Positions 1-16,680 of a stretch of DNA of 64,000 bases are shown piece by piece. The notes under the pieces were generated by a model, which was not told where the DNA came from, made no database searches, and was given only the letters and a program-made list of their open reading frames with translations. Source of the DNA: Erpobdella octoculata. Taxonomy: Eukaryota > Annelida > Clitellata > Hirudinida > Erpobdellidae. The stretch spans positions 10,641,856-10,705,855 of the forward strand of contig OZ022241.1 in NCBI GenBank assembly GCA_963978895.1, in the 5' to 3' direction. The first letter of the stretch is position 1. Each line of letters opens with the position of its first letter. Position numbers and translations under genes: made by a program.

Positions 1-5020
<5,020 letters not shown>

Positions 5021-5752
5021 AACAAGCACAGAGGAACGACATTTTAGTTCTGAAACAGTTCAGAAATACATATTTAAACGTGTGTGGGGCACTAAAGACT
5101 TCATAGGCAGTCCTCCTCCCCAGTCTTTTCATTGTTGCTGGCTTGTTTATGTCAAGAATTGAAAGGTTCCACTACACCTGCATCCTTATGGACAAATTAG
5201 GCTTTTGAATAAATTAGGGTGAACAGTTACGTCGTCAACGAAGACGTCTCCTAGGTGGGAATCTTGCACCCGTCGACGTTTGTTGTGTCGATGACTCGAG
5301 AGTCGTGTTCGTTTTCATATGCATCGTTTGTCATGTGCATGACATTTCATTGACTGTAGCAAATATTTCAGCTAGTTAATTGTTGCTGTTATTTATTGAA
5401 AAACTGCCTCGTTTCTGTGTTGCTTTTGCTTTGTTGCCTGTCAGGAGGATGTTCCGTCACGACAGATCAGCGGAGTTCTTCGAGGAGGCTTGCAAAAGTC
5501 TGCGTTTCTCGTTTATCATCGACTTGTACAAATATGAATTTGTGTTTCAACAGCATCTGTAGAGTGTAGAAACAGTATTTTGAATACTCTTTTCACAGTT
5601 TTTGAGATTGCTATGATGAACGGGTATCTAAGGCGCTCCCCAATTTTGAGTGTTTGAAATTGTATATTTATGTGCAATTGTTTGCAAGAATTATAATTAT
5701 GTCATAATGCGGAATTTATTTGTGTCTATATATACATATGTATATATGTATG

Positions 5753-5831
<79 letters not shown>

Positions 5832-6404
5832 GAGGTTTATTGCTTCTAGGAAAAGACTGCATTGATTGAACAATTTTAACTTTTTAACTACCATTTCAAC
5901 TTAGGCGAGGCTTGAAATTTTTCTGGCCCTGTTAATTTTGTTGTTAGTGATGTGTTTGAGGTTCATTTAATATGATTCTTTTTCACTATCGTTGCTGCTG
6001 TCTGAATTGTCCTGGACTTAATTTAAGATCGGAAATAATCAACATCGTCGATTGGGCCTGCTCCCGAATATTTAAAATTTTTCTCGATTTTCTATTTTTC
6101 GTTTCTCGTTCCGAGGTCTGAAGAATGGAGTTGCAGAATTTTTGGGATTTATCAGCTAAATTGTGTTTTCAACTTTTAATTTTTATTCAAGTCGTTTGCA
6201 AAATAACTTTAAGATCATGGCTTGCATAGTTGAAAATAAATGATTTTCTTTACCACCTCGTGTGTTTGCGATAAGTACTCCTTCAAAATAATGTCTGCAA
6301 GCTATTTAGAACAAGTAATTAGGGCAGCATTTCATTTTTTGAGTGATTATAATCATGCTTGCACAAACAAAGTGGTCGTCTGTTGGTTACATCACAGGAA
6401 CGTG
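5021..6404. other. 3' flanks of two convergent genes
   Basis: This stretch follows the DYRK1 stop and precedes the 3' end of the minus-strand coiled-coil gene, so it should hold both 3' UTRs. An AATAAA occurs near 5208, plausible for the DYRK1 transcript. A GTAT/TA microsatellite lies at 5736-5826. I see no conserved protein here. Confidence 0.6.
5736..5826. repeat. (TA)n microsatellite with GTAT flank
   Basis: About 70 bp of uninterrupted TA with imperfect GTAT units on both sides. Overlapping Tyr-Ile reading frames are artefacts. Confidence 0.95.
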
Positions 6405-9400
6405 TCAGCCGGGCAACTGTCGATCGTCTACTGAATTTGATTTGAGCAGTTTTATGCCGTCAACAAAAATCTTCTTGGCATCTTCTAGCATGTTCATGTA
6501 GAACTTGCAATCTTCTTCTTTTGATTTCAATGTACTCTGCAGACCTGCCTTCAAAGCATTGTTCTCATCCCTCTGTATTTCTAACCTGTTTGTGGGATGG
6601 CATATAATTCTTTAAGATGTCACTGTGTACATGGATGAGGTAGGTTATAAATGGTTAAAACAAGACTCACTTAAGCAACAAGTCCTCCATGTCATAAGCA
6701 GAATCGCCGGCACCATTTATGAAAGTTTTTGAAGAACTTTGATCTGAAACAGAATTGAGTAATGATAATGTTGTGCAGTGAAACATTTATAAGTTGATTT
6801 GATTGATAAATTAGCATTTATGATTAGTGGTAGAAATGAATAATAATGAGCTGATAGTCAGAAAATAAACAAGTGTTAACTTTTATCAAGTTTCAATCTT
6901 CCTAGCTGTTTTTCTAGATGAGCATTTTTCTTCAGTTGAGCCCGTAGTTCGCATTCGGCCGTTGTTGATTGTGTCGTCAAGAGCTGTATCCTGTCCAGTA
7001 TAATAATTTTAATAATAGTTTCACATTTATGAATCACATCTTCATTACATACCTTTTCTCTAAAACTTGAACTAGCTCAACCAATCTGTCTCTCTCGACT
7101 GTGGTCTCAAGATACATTGTCTTCATCTTAAATGCTTCCCTACAGAAATGAAAGCAAAATTTTAGAACATGTTTACATTTCTGCAGAATAGTTTAGTAAT
7201 TATTGATAAATCAGTTGAGTAATAATACTTTGCCAGATCAGTGTGTTCTCCACATGCTGAAATTTGATCATGTGGGCAGATAGGAGCCACTTGTTCTGTA
7301 TCGTCAAGAGAATCGAGAGATGTGGAAAGTTTGAAAGGCTGTTGTTGCGTTTTAAACTGCCGAAATAAATTAATTTATTACGTTGGCACCGGTCTTTTAT
7401 GTGACTGCAGAGAAAGAAAAAATGAGAAATATTACTTCATCATATGATGACATTTTGATCAGTTTTTCTTCCAATTCCTTGATCTTCAAATTCTTCTCAG
7501 CAACTATGATCTTGAGTTGATTCAATTCATTTTTATCTTCTGTACCAGTGGAAGTTTTTCCTTTCTTGTGTTTCGTTTCATCCATCAGTGCCTCTTTCAA
7601 TAGGTTCTGTTTCTTCTAAAAATTCACAAAAAGAAATTAAATAGGATTATAATAAAAAAATTGTTCATCGTAATTTATTTGTAAAACATTAAATGAAAAC
7701 ATCAAAATTAAAGGTTGATTTTTTTTTATTGAAATATACAGAAAAATGATAATAAAAACATAATAAACATCTAATGTGTTTTTTAAAACATATAATGTGT
7801 TCTTTAAAATATAATAAAAACATAATTATCTTATAATGTGTTCCGTAAAATATATTAAAAACATAATAATGACAAAATAAATTATTTAAGCTATTATTGA
7901 GTATTTATTACTCAAACAGAATTTTAAAAGAAGACAAATTGCAACAAACCATTAAAGCTTCAATCAATTCGTTGTCATGTTTTTCTTTATCAAGCAGAAG
8001 TCTTATTTTTTGTCTTGATGTCTTGTTGTCATTCAACAAAGTTTGGTTTCTTCGATTTTCACAAATGAAGTCAATAATTAATTATTATACACAGTCAGTT
8101 ATCAAGAAAATCTTGATTGCGCAATATTTTTTTCAAAATTTAACAAACCTTGCCTTTACTGCTTCATACTTTTCTTTCATAAGAACCATCTCTTCATTTA
8201 ATAACTTCAGATCATTTGTCACTTTCTATTGAAAATTTAAAAAAAAATAGCAAAAAAATTTTTCTATTAACTCTAATCATAGCTGATGCACCATTAAACT
8301 GTTGTACTACAGCTTCTACATTAAAAACTGCTGTTCTTTAACAGCTGTATTATAACCTAGGTACTATAACTGTTGCATTATCACCAGCTGTTGTGCTGTA
8401 ACTGCTGCATTATAAGCAGTTGCTACTTTTTTTTATAAACATTTGTTTTATAAACCTCTAAAGATTCTTTCTTGCTTCTCTCGATTTGTTTGATCCTCAT
8501 TGTTTCATTGTTGCTTATAACCGATGAATTGAAGAATGAAGATTCCAATTCCTCATTTGAATTTGAGCATGTCGATCGATTTTTACTTTCCGTGATTTCG
8601 TTCAACTGTTTCTTTAAGTCGCTTATCTGTAATTATAAGCTTCAGTTCAAATAAAAAAAATTTGTATGAATTCCACTTCAAAAGCAATAATTTGTAGGCA
8701 AATGATGCATAAAGCTCTTCTATACTTTCTGGTTTACAAAAAAATGAATAAATATTGGGGGACAAAAATTTCTGACACAAATTACAATAAATTATCCAAA
8801 AAATCTTTGATATGAATAATTCAAAATGAGAAAATATCTAGAATTGCAAACATTTCTTTTTTCATTTTTCCAGCATATCCCAATCAAAAGTTTTAAACTG
8901 AAAAATATTCTTTCTTTGTTAGATCTGATGGCAGCAAAACATTAAGAAAGGAAAAATAGAAAAAAATCCTGACTTAAAACAACATGCTAGAAACCACAAA
9001 CCTTTTTCTGAAGGGAAACAATTTGCTGGTTTCTTCCTTTCCATGATCCAGGTGAACTCAATAGAGACTGAATCGGTACATTTTCACCAACCTCCTGACC
9101 TATAATCTGTTATTTTATTAAAAATTAAGTTTTAATTAATAATTGAGCTATGATTATTTGAACAGGATGCATTGAAGCTGAAATTTTTTTAAAAGAATAT
9201 TTTGGAGAGAAAAAAAGCCGCTTTAGAAAGTAGAAAATGGCATAAAGTAGAAAGAGAAAAAATATAAATACAGGTTTCTGTGACAGCTATTAAAATAAAA
9301 TAACACAAAAATAAAAGACAGAAAACAAATTTTGAATCAGAGACGTTATTTCAGCAAAACCTTGGAGGCAACATGTTTAAAAAGCCCAAACGTTTTTCAA

Positions 9401-12308
9401 TTTTTAATGATGCTAAAGTTTTCCTGCTAAAAAAGCAAAGTCAGAAGGCCCCAATTCAACCTCAAGGGGGCCCAGTTCAACTTTATGGGAGGTCCATTTC
9501 AAAGTCAGAAACAAAAACTCGCACCTCCCATGTCCCCTGAAATGACATTACTGTTTTGAGTATGGAACTAAATTAAAATGATGACACAGGTGAATTATAT
9601 GATGGAAGTTGCCGTTAATAATGAATAAATAGGTAATAAGAAACAAGACATAAATTAGAAATAATGTTCGATACCTTTTGCAATAACTTTGCTTCTGTTT
9701 TCAAAGTTTGTATTTGATTCTTATAATCACAAACTTTAATTTCAGATAACCTCAATTTTTCTTGAGTGGCTCTCAGTTCACTTACCTGATAATAATTAAT
9801 TACATTTTGAGAAGTAAAATAAATTATTAGAACAAAAACTTTGTAACAAATGCTCACCTTATTTTCAGTTTCCTCTTTTTCATCATCTTCTTTATTATTC
9901 ACATTTTTGTTTCTATCAAAATTTATCTTTAAAAAAAGATGTATTTATGTCAGGCTGTATAAATAATGTATCTATGCCATGCTATATAAATTATTTATGT
10001 ATGCCTCGATGTATAAATAATGTATCTATGCCATGCTATATAAATTATTTATGTATGCCTCGATGTATAAATAATGTATCTATGCCATGCTATATAAATA
10101 ATTTATGTATGCCTCGATGTATAAATAATGTATTTATGCCACGTTGTAGAAATAATGTATGTATATGCCTCGATGCATAAATAATGTATTTATGCTATGC
10201 TGTATAAATATTGTATTTATGCCATGCTGTGTAAATAATGTATTTATGTCATGTTGTTTAAATATTGTATTTATGTCATGTTGTATAAATTTTATTTATG
10301 CCATGCTGTATAAATAATGTATTTATGCCATGCTGTCAGCCCCGCAACTAGACGTCATGCTCTGGGGGGGCGAGCTATCTCTAAAGGGGGGCGAAATGAA
10401 AATGGCCAAAAAACCACTAACATTATATCGGGAGTTGAAAAGACAATGTAAATATTATATGTCAAACCATGGTGCATCAGCAACACCCATATAGTTTATT
10501 ATTTTTATGACTTCATTTTGGATTTGCTGGAATAGTTTATAAAAATAAAATGACAAAAAGTGCAATAAATAAAATAATCCATATTCATCGTAAATCTTTG
10601 CATTACAGAATTAATTTTCTGTTTTGTTTTTTAATTTAAACACAATCTGTAATTTTATATAGGTACACTTCAAGCTTCTATTCTGATATTTTAGGTCTTT
10701 GAGGTTGGATAGGCCAACTAGTGGGCCCCCTGAAGTGGTTTAACATGTATGGATAAACTACTTCCGGATAGCCCCCTCTCCCGGTCATCAGCTATCAGTT
10801 TTTATACAGAAAAAATAAAAAAGTGGCTTTGAAAATATTTTGAAAAAGCAGCTCCGACTAACCCCCCGGTCATCAGTTTTTTGGAGCAAAAATTAAAGAA
10901 AGGCTTTAAACAGTTTTAGATTTTTTTTTAAATATAAGTGGGCCGTAAGAAAAAGTTGCATCCCAAGGTTTTGCTGAGATGTTTGCAGTGATGCGTTAAT
11001 AAGTTAACCGCATTGGATACAAAATACACTATATTGCAGGTGTGTTGATAGATACCCAACATTCCCAATTTTGTGACTATTCCTGAATACGCTGCTTTAG
11101 CCAGCTATGTACCAGAATAACGGTTTACAGGCTTATAAAGTTCAAAAAGGTACATAACTTAGAATTTGTCAGTAAGGGGGAGGGCGAAATACGCTGCCTT
11201 ATCCAGTTATGAACTTTTAACAGTTTACAGGTTTATAAAGTTCGAAAAAGTAGGTACATATCTTAGAATGAGGGGGGGGGGAAATACGCTGTTTTATCCA
11301 GCTACATAACAGGTTTATAAAGTTCAAAAAAGTACATGTCTTAGAATTTTTCAGGGGGGGGGGCGAAATCCGCTGCCTTATTATCGAGCTATGAACTTGT
11401 AAACAGGTTCGAAAAAATAGTTACATATCTTGAATTTGGGTGGGGAAGCGAAATCCGCTGCCTTATCCAATTATGAACTTTTATAACGGTTTACAGGCTT
11501 ATAAAGTTCAAAACATTACATGTCTTAGAATTGGGGGGGCGAAATACGCTGTTTTATCCAGCTATTTACTTGTGTAACGGTTAACAGGTTTATAAATTTA
11601 AAAAATCTACATATCTTAAAATTTTCCAGGGGGGGCGAAATATTTTATAGGGGGGGCTTTGCCCCCCTCGCCCCCCCGTAGTTGCGGGGCTGCATGCTGT
11701 TCAAATAATGTATTTATGCCATGCTGTATAAATGATGCATTTATGCAACATTGATAAACTTAAAACTCTCTGCCTTAAAACCTTAATGGTGCAGTCACAG
11801 CAACGAGTTTAAAAAAACAACTAAAGAACCCCCTGTTGTTTGTGAACGAAGTGCAGTTGTCCAACACTTATATTTGTAATTACTACTAATTATGTTGAAA
11901 AAATAATTTATAATATAAAAATTTAACACATTTTAGACAACGAATTCAGTTTATCAAACCTGTCTTTCAAAATCCAGACATTTCTTTTGCCATTGTTTAA
12001 CTTTGGTTTTTTCCCCTTCTAGTTCTGCTGTTTGCTCTCTTAACTTTTTTGATAATTCAATTATTTTTGTAGATGCTGCATCACTTCCCAAATTAGTTTG
12101 TACTAAACTTTTCTCCAAGTCCAGCTTTTTAAGAACATTTTTCAATTCTAAGTTTTTTTCTGCCAACAATTTATGTAATCTGCTATTCTCATCTTTCAAC
12201 TCCTAAACAAATTTTTAATATACATTTACTTATTATATAGTTTAAAAATGTATGTAATAAAATAGTTACTCTGAGCTCTTCAGAAAACGGCTCTTCAGAA
12301 ATATCCAT
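6405..12308 (-). CDS. CCDC13: Coiled-coil protein, probably CCDC13-like
   Basis: Fourteen exons, in coding order: 12270-12308, 11960-12202, 9858-9926, 9675-9785, 9002-9106, 8456-8626, 8149-8225, 7950-8049, 7436-7615, 7229-7356, 7053-7139, 6881-6990, 6671-6743, 6405-6585. All junctions are phase-consistent and give 557 residues, starting MDISEEPF and ending QLPG. The protein is Lys/Glu/Leu-rich coiled coil almost throughout. Segments such as SPGSWKGRNQQI, KHDNELIEALM and MYLETTVERDRL, with a C-terminus rich in DEDxKxY-like spacing, resemble vertebrate CCDC13, a centriolar-satellite protein needed for ciliogenesis. That match is from memory and tentative; another ciliary coiled-coil family is possible. 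Vertebrate CCDC13 is about 715 residues, so one or more phase-0 exons could be hidden in the 2-kb intron 9927-11959. The start is the first ATG after an AT-rich leader and is 590 bp from the divergent NDUFA8 start. Confidence 0.72.
9945..10336. repeat. Minisatellite of about 27/54-bp units, left part
   Basis: Units of the form ATGCCATGCTGTATAAATAATGTATTT repeat with a higher-order period of about 54 bp, in an intron of the coiled-coil gene. The array stops abruptly at 10336 and resumes at 11693, because a transposon has inserted into it. A 77-codon open frame through it (Cys-Ile-Asn-Asn repeats) is an artefact. Confidence 0.92.
10337..11692. mobile_element. hAT-like non-autonomous DNA transposon
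   Basis: The 1356-bp insert begins CAGCCCCGCAACTA and ends with its inverted complement (TAGTTGCGGGGCTG). It is flanked by an exact 8-bp direct repeat, CATGCTGT, at 10329-10336 and 11693-11700. CAG-starting termini with 8-bp target duplications are the hallmark of hAT elements. No transposase frame is present. The right half is an array of six roughly 90-bp units. Confidence 0.88.
11083..11645. repeat. ~90-bp tandem array inside the hAT-like element
   Basis: Six copies begin near 11085, 11187, 11281, 11364, 11451 and 11540. Each has GGGGCGAAATACGCTG, then a CCAGCTATGAAC-like block, then GTTTATAAAGTTC. The repeats are part of the transposon, not of the flanking minisatellite. Confidence 0.85.
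11693..11750. repeat. Minisatellite, right part after transposon insertion
   Basis: The ATGCTGT...AAATAATGTATTTATGC units of the array at 9945-10336 continue here directly after the hAT target duplication. Confidence 0.85.
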
Positions 12309-12898
12309 TTTTAATTTGAAAAATTTAACAGCAAATTCAATATATCATAATATTTTCCTTTGATTATATATCATCTTCGAAACACATGTAAATATAAATT
12401 ACCATAGAAACCGATTGTAAGTTTTAGCAACTTTTATATGAATTAGAATTAATAAAATTATTATTTAAATAAATATTTTAGATCTAAGACCCAATTTTAT
12501 ATAGTACGATTTTATTTACTTGATAAAAAATTAAAAACTTTTTTTCGATCTGTTTGTTTTTACAATTTTTACTAGCATAAACATTTTTAAATAAAAACTT
12601 TGCATTGAATATAAAATAATTATTATTTTGAAAACGCAAATGGCTGAAACGTATGGCTGGCAAAGAGGATGAAGTTGACACGATCCTTGATTCTCCAGCC
12701 ATAAAAAAACCGCAGGGTTTTACATAACCAGGTGAATAATATTTTTAAAATTAATAATCTGTTTTATATCAAACAATTAATTACAGTTTTATTTTTTACA
12801 ACAGAGTGGATTAAATTAGCCGTTAGTCGAACCTTTGATCGGTGATTTTTTTGCCGAAGGTCGTTTTCGTTTGCGCCTCGCATCTTGAATTGGAAGAG
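12309..12898. promoter_or_regulatory. Divergent intergenic region, likely bidirectional promoter
   Basis: Only 590 bp separates the start codon of the minus-strand coiled-coil gene (12308) from that of NDUFA8 (12899), so both promoters must lie here or within the genes. The region is strongly AT-rich and I see no clear TATA box, CpG block or repeat. A 72-codon minus-strand frame at 12484-12702 resembles no known protein. Confidence 0.5.
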
Positions 12899-15024
12899 AT
12901 GCCGTTCGCAAATTCTGATTATCTTCCAACATATGAAGAGCTAGAAACTCAAGAGTTAAACTTAAGCTCCGCTCCGCTGAGGGCCGGTGCGCATCATTTT
13001 GGGAAATATTGTGATAAGCAATGCAAGGTATGTCTTTAATATTATAATTATATTTTCTGAAATGAACCTAAAAATTGCAATTCTCATAAGAAAATGCACA
13101 AAAAGAATTGTTGTACATTATTCCAGTCGGTGGTCTGGTGATGAAAAAGAAGATAAATTATAATGGTCTGGTACTGCTTCTAAAAAAAAAGCAGAAAAAG
13201 AACCTCATGGGGAAAATGCATTATTCAATAATATCATTCAACTAAAAATTTTAGCTTTATAGCTTTCCAGAGATAAATATTTTTCAATTTTTATATTATT
13301 TAAATGTATTTTAATTAATTTTCCACTTGAGCCATCAGTCTCTTTTCATACTACCTGTACCAGCCATAATAATTAATTTCACTATGTCAATATCTTTTCT
13401 CATAATATTAAGTGATGTAGGGTTGTGGCCCAGCAGTTTTTATGTCTGTTTCTTGCCCAATATGTTGTAAGTAATTTATTGGGATTAACAAATAATTTTT
13501 ATTCATAAATGATCAGATATCAGCAAGCCGGTATGTCGTAAGATCGGTGTTCAAATCCCATATGAGGAATTCTTTTATACCGAAAAGTTGAAAATAAAAA
13601 TATTAAAAACTTTAAAAAAACCACACTTATATTGAAAAAATGATGCATTAAATTAAAAATTTAATTTAAATGAACCTAAGGTTTTCTTCATACATTTAGA
13701 TACGGAAAACATACCCTGAACTACATTTTGCTTCATAACTTTTTTAATTCTTGGACTATTTTCAAAAAATTAGTTTCTTTGTTTAGCTAATATATTTTTC
13801 TTTCTAATGGTATTAAGTTGCAAACCCAATGCAGTTAAAAATTAGAATCTACAGGTCCCCAAACACGAGTGAAGAATCCTCTTCATACATTTACGTAGCG
13901 ACAGTGATGGTTTTTCGCGTATAACTTTTTTGTTTTTTGCAATATTAAATTTATTTTTACACCATTATATTTTTTTTCTAAATACCTTTCTAACGATCTA
14001 TGGCGCAACCCCAATGCACAAATATTTTTTGCAAGCTAGTTGGGGATCCAGCTGCGCTGCTAACTTCTGCCCTGTAAATTAGCAAACTTCCCATTATCCA
14101 ATTGAGCTGGAATTTGAAATATAGGCTCGCTCCCCATGACAATGTATTCTATTAAATTTTGAAAAAAATTTGTTTAATTTAAAAAACTAATTATTTTTTG
14201 AAACAACAACAAATCAAACATAATTATATACAAATTTGCATTAAATGAAAAGCCGTAAAACTTGTAAGCGTGAAAAAACATTATTTTTCAGATGTGCTTG
14301 TTTTGAATTTATTTATGTGTGATTATGCTTTTTTAATTAGCACTGATTTTCAGCACTTTTGCATATCAGGAATTTATGCTGTGTGACAAAGAAGAGAAAG
14401 ATCCAAGAAAATGCATCAAGGAAGGCAAAGATGTGACAAAGTGTGGGTTGGAATTCTTCGGCAAAGTCAAGAAGCACTGCGCTGTTGAGTTTACTCAATA
14501 TTGGAAATGTGTCGATAAGTCAGACTTCAACATGTCGTTCAGACAGTATGTGTTGCAGTTCAATACGATTCAGTATGGATATTATTAGAATGTCTGACAT
14601 AAAACTCAGTGGTGCTGATCTGGTACAGCCATAAGAGAAAAATTTCTGAGAACCAGGCCACTGTATGGCAAGCGGATTTGAACCTCGATCTCTTGCACTG
14701 TGCCAACATAGTTAAATTTTCTAATGGCTAGGCCTTTGATTTTAAATATTATGAAACTTCTAAAAACGCAATTTTAATTATCTATTTATAATTTTTCAAA
14801 GTTGTCGTAAATTGCAAGGGGACTTTGACAAATGTATATTTGAAAATCTTGGACAAGAGAGGCCAGAGCTGGGATATTTCTCTAAAGTGAGGGTTCACCA
14901 CAGTACTCGTCCTAAACCGGAGAGGAAACTCATCCTTCCCGAACCCGATCCTGCATATGATACAAGGATTGATCCAAACAAGCCCGTGCCACCATCTCTC
15001 GGCCAAGGAGATCGATTCATTTAA
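12899..15024 (+). CDS. NDUFA8: NDUFA8, complex I accessory subunit (twin CX9C)
   Basis: Three exons, 12899-13027, 14370-14545 and 14802-15024, join in phase to give 175 residues (the human protein has 172). NDUFA8 is an accessory subunit of mitochondrial NADH:ubiquinone oxidoreductase in the intermembrane space, imported through the MIA40 disulfide relay. All four expected C-x9-C pairs are visible: one across the exon 1/2 junction, then [22 protein letters not shown] and [15 protein letters not shown]-x-x-CD before the first pair and EKDPRKC also match the family. The ATG at 12899 was chosen because [15 protein letters not shown] aligns with the family N-terminus, although the open frame extends upstream to 12842. 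A tRNA-like repeat sits in the second intron and a 1.3-kb intron separates exons 1 and 2. Confidence 0.95.
13500..13590 (+). mobile_element. Possible tRNA-like SINE fragment
   Basis: A box-B-like GGTGTTCAAATCCCA lies near 13541, preceded by a weak box A near 13520. It sits in the first NDUFA8 intron. The match is short and the call is weak. Confidence 0.3.
14630..14735 (-). mobile_element. tRNA-derived SINE head in NDUFA8 intron 2
   Basis: Read on the minus strand, CTAGCCATTAGAAAATTTAA resembles box A, and GAGGTTCAAATCCGC is a good box B about 45 nt downstream. No complete cloverleaf forms, so it is a SINE head or tRNA relic. Confidence 0.5.
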
Positions 15025-15968
15025 TTATTCAGCCATTGATGCCACATTAACTTGGCTAAAAATGTAGACTTGCTAGAATATTGGGTAGTGTTGCTGAATA
15101 CATAAACGAACAATACGAAAATTACTTAGCTGTTTTTGATTTTTGAGATAGAATAAATAGTTTCTCACAAGTTGTTTTTGATTTTTGAGATAGGATAAGG
15201 GGTTATCCATAGATTTTGTATGCACCAATGGGGGGTGTGTCCCAAGTGAATGATTTGCATGTACGCATGCTTATGGGGAGTGAGGGGTATTCCAACAAAT
15301 GTGTATGTACACAAAAACTAAAATACATTATATAATAAAATAATTTCCGATGTCTGGATGTACATGTACATGTGCTTATGTATGCTAGAAATTTCGTTTT
15401 CCTGATAGGTGGCACTATCATAATTTCTAATACTTTCAGATTGTCATGTAGTACAAATAAATTTGTTGTTTCTAAATTCTTTATATTAACTTCACCGTTT
15501 TTGGTTGCCTGCTTGAGCCATACGTTTGGACCCTTAACAAAATCAAGTTCCTGTTATCCAATTAAATTGAAATTTTGTGGGTTTATTTGAACTTGTGGAT
15601 TTTACATTCTATTGAACTTTCAGATTGATGGGACAAAATTTCAATGAATTATAGAATACAATTGATTAAAACTTTGAAATTTTAAAAAATTTTTGTAAAT
15701 AAATAAACCACCAGTTTTTAGTTTATATAAAGAAAGCGTTATTTAATTTTTTAATGAAACAATGTCTAATAAAAAGTTTGTTTATTCCAATTTGGTTTGA
15801 AAATTTGGTTTCAATCCTCAAATATCAAGTATTTAGAAGGCTGGTCAATGTTTTTCTATTTTAGACTTATTATAATTAAAAAATAATTTGCTAACAATTA
15901 GTAACTGCCAAATTAAAAAAATTAAGGGTTTTTAAAAAACGAAGTTTTTACATACTTTTATTCAACTT

Positions 15969-16289
15969 CTATTCTCTGTACGCAAATCTTGCAAATAAAA
16001 TTTAACCAGCTTTATGACTAGCAAGGAAGCTGAAACTTTCAGCATAGCTTTATATTGGATGACAATACATGATTCAATTGAAAAACAAGTAAAGGAAAAA
16101 ACTTGTTTTTTAACACAAACTTTAACTTCAAATACACTTGATTTAGAAATACAAAAGATGTTCAAAATTTTTTTTTCCTAATTGAATCATGTATTGTCAT
16201 TCAATATAAAGCTATGCTGAAAGTTTCAGCTTCCTAGCTAGTTGAAAAGCTGGTTAAATTTTACTTGCAAGATTTGTGTACTGAGAAAG
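15969..16289. repeat. Inverted repeat with ~110-bp arms
   Basis: The left arm, 15969-16081, is the near-complement of the right arm, 16180-16289; both contain the GCTGAAACTTTCAGC core and an AACCAGCTTT/AAAGCTGGTT block. About 98 bp separates them. It is made of two opposed copies of a dispersed family also present at 16436-16680, 52148-52350 and 55847-55921. Confidence 0.85.
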
Positions 16290-16342
16290 CCACACACAAA
16301 CAGAGATTGTAACCTAAATTAGAGTTTGTAAAAAATTTGCTA

Positions 16343-16346
<4 letters not shown>

Positions 16347-16390
<44 letters not shown>
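16347..16390. repeat. (TA)n microsatellite
   Basis: About 42 bp of pure TA repeats. Confidence 0.95.
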
Positions 16391-16435
16391 CTTTTTTTCT
16401 TCTTTTTTTAAATGAATATTGTCATATTATATTTA

Positions 16436-16680
16436 TATTGTCATCCAATCTAAAGCCATGCTGAAAGTTTCAGTTTCCTAGCTAGCCAAAAAACTGGTTA
16501 AATTTTACTTGCAAGATTTGTGTACAGAGAAAGCCACACACAAACAGAGATTGTAACCTAAATAAAAGTTTGTAGAAATAGAAAAACTTAATCTGAATAT
16601 CTTTTGTATTTCTTAATTGAGTGTATTTGAAATAAAAGGGTGTGTTGAAAATCTCGTTTTTTACCTGTACTTGTTTTATA
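16436..16680 (+). repeat. Dispersed ~200-bp repeat, further copy
   Basis: The right arm of the inverted repeat is repeated here (GAAAGTTTCAG, GGTTAAATTTTACTTGCAAG, then CACACACAAACAGAGATTG). It is followed by a piece in reverse orientation matching 16082-16160. Confidence 0.75.

Noticed and set aside
9947..10180. 77-codon Cys-Ile-Asn-Asn repeat protein
   Set aside because: It is the intronic minisatellite read through; the 54-bp period keeps it open and there is no coding bias.
12484..12702. 72-codon minus-strand frame between the CCDC13-like gene and NDUFA8
   Set aside because: There is no recognisable domain, the composition follows local AT bias, and it overlaps the probable promoter.
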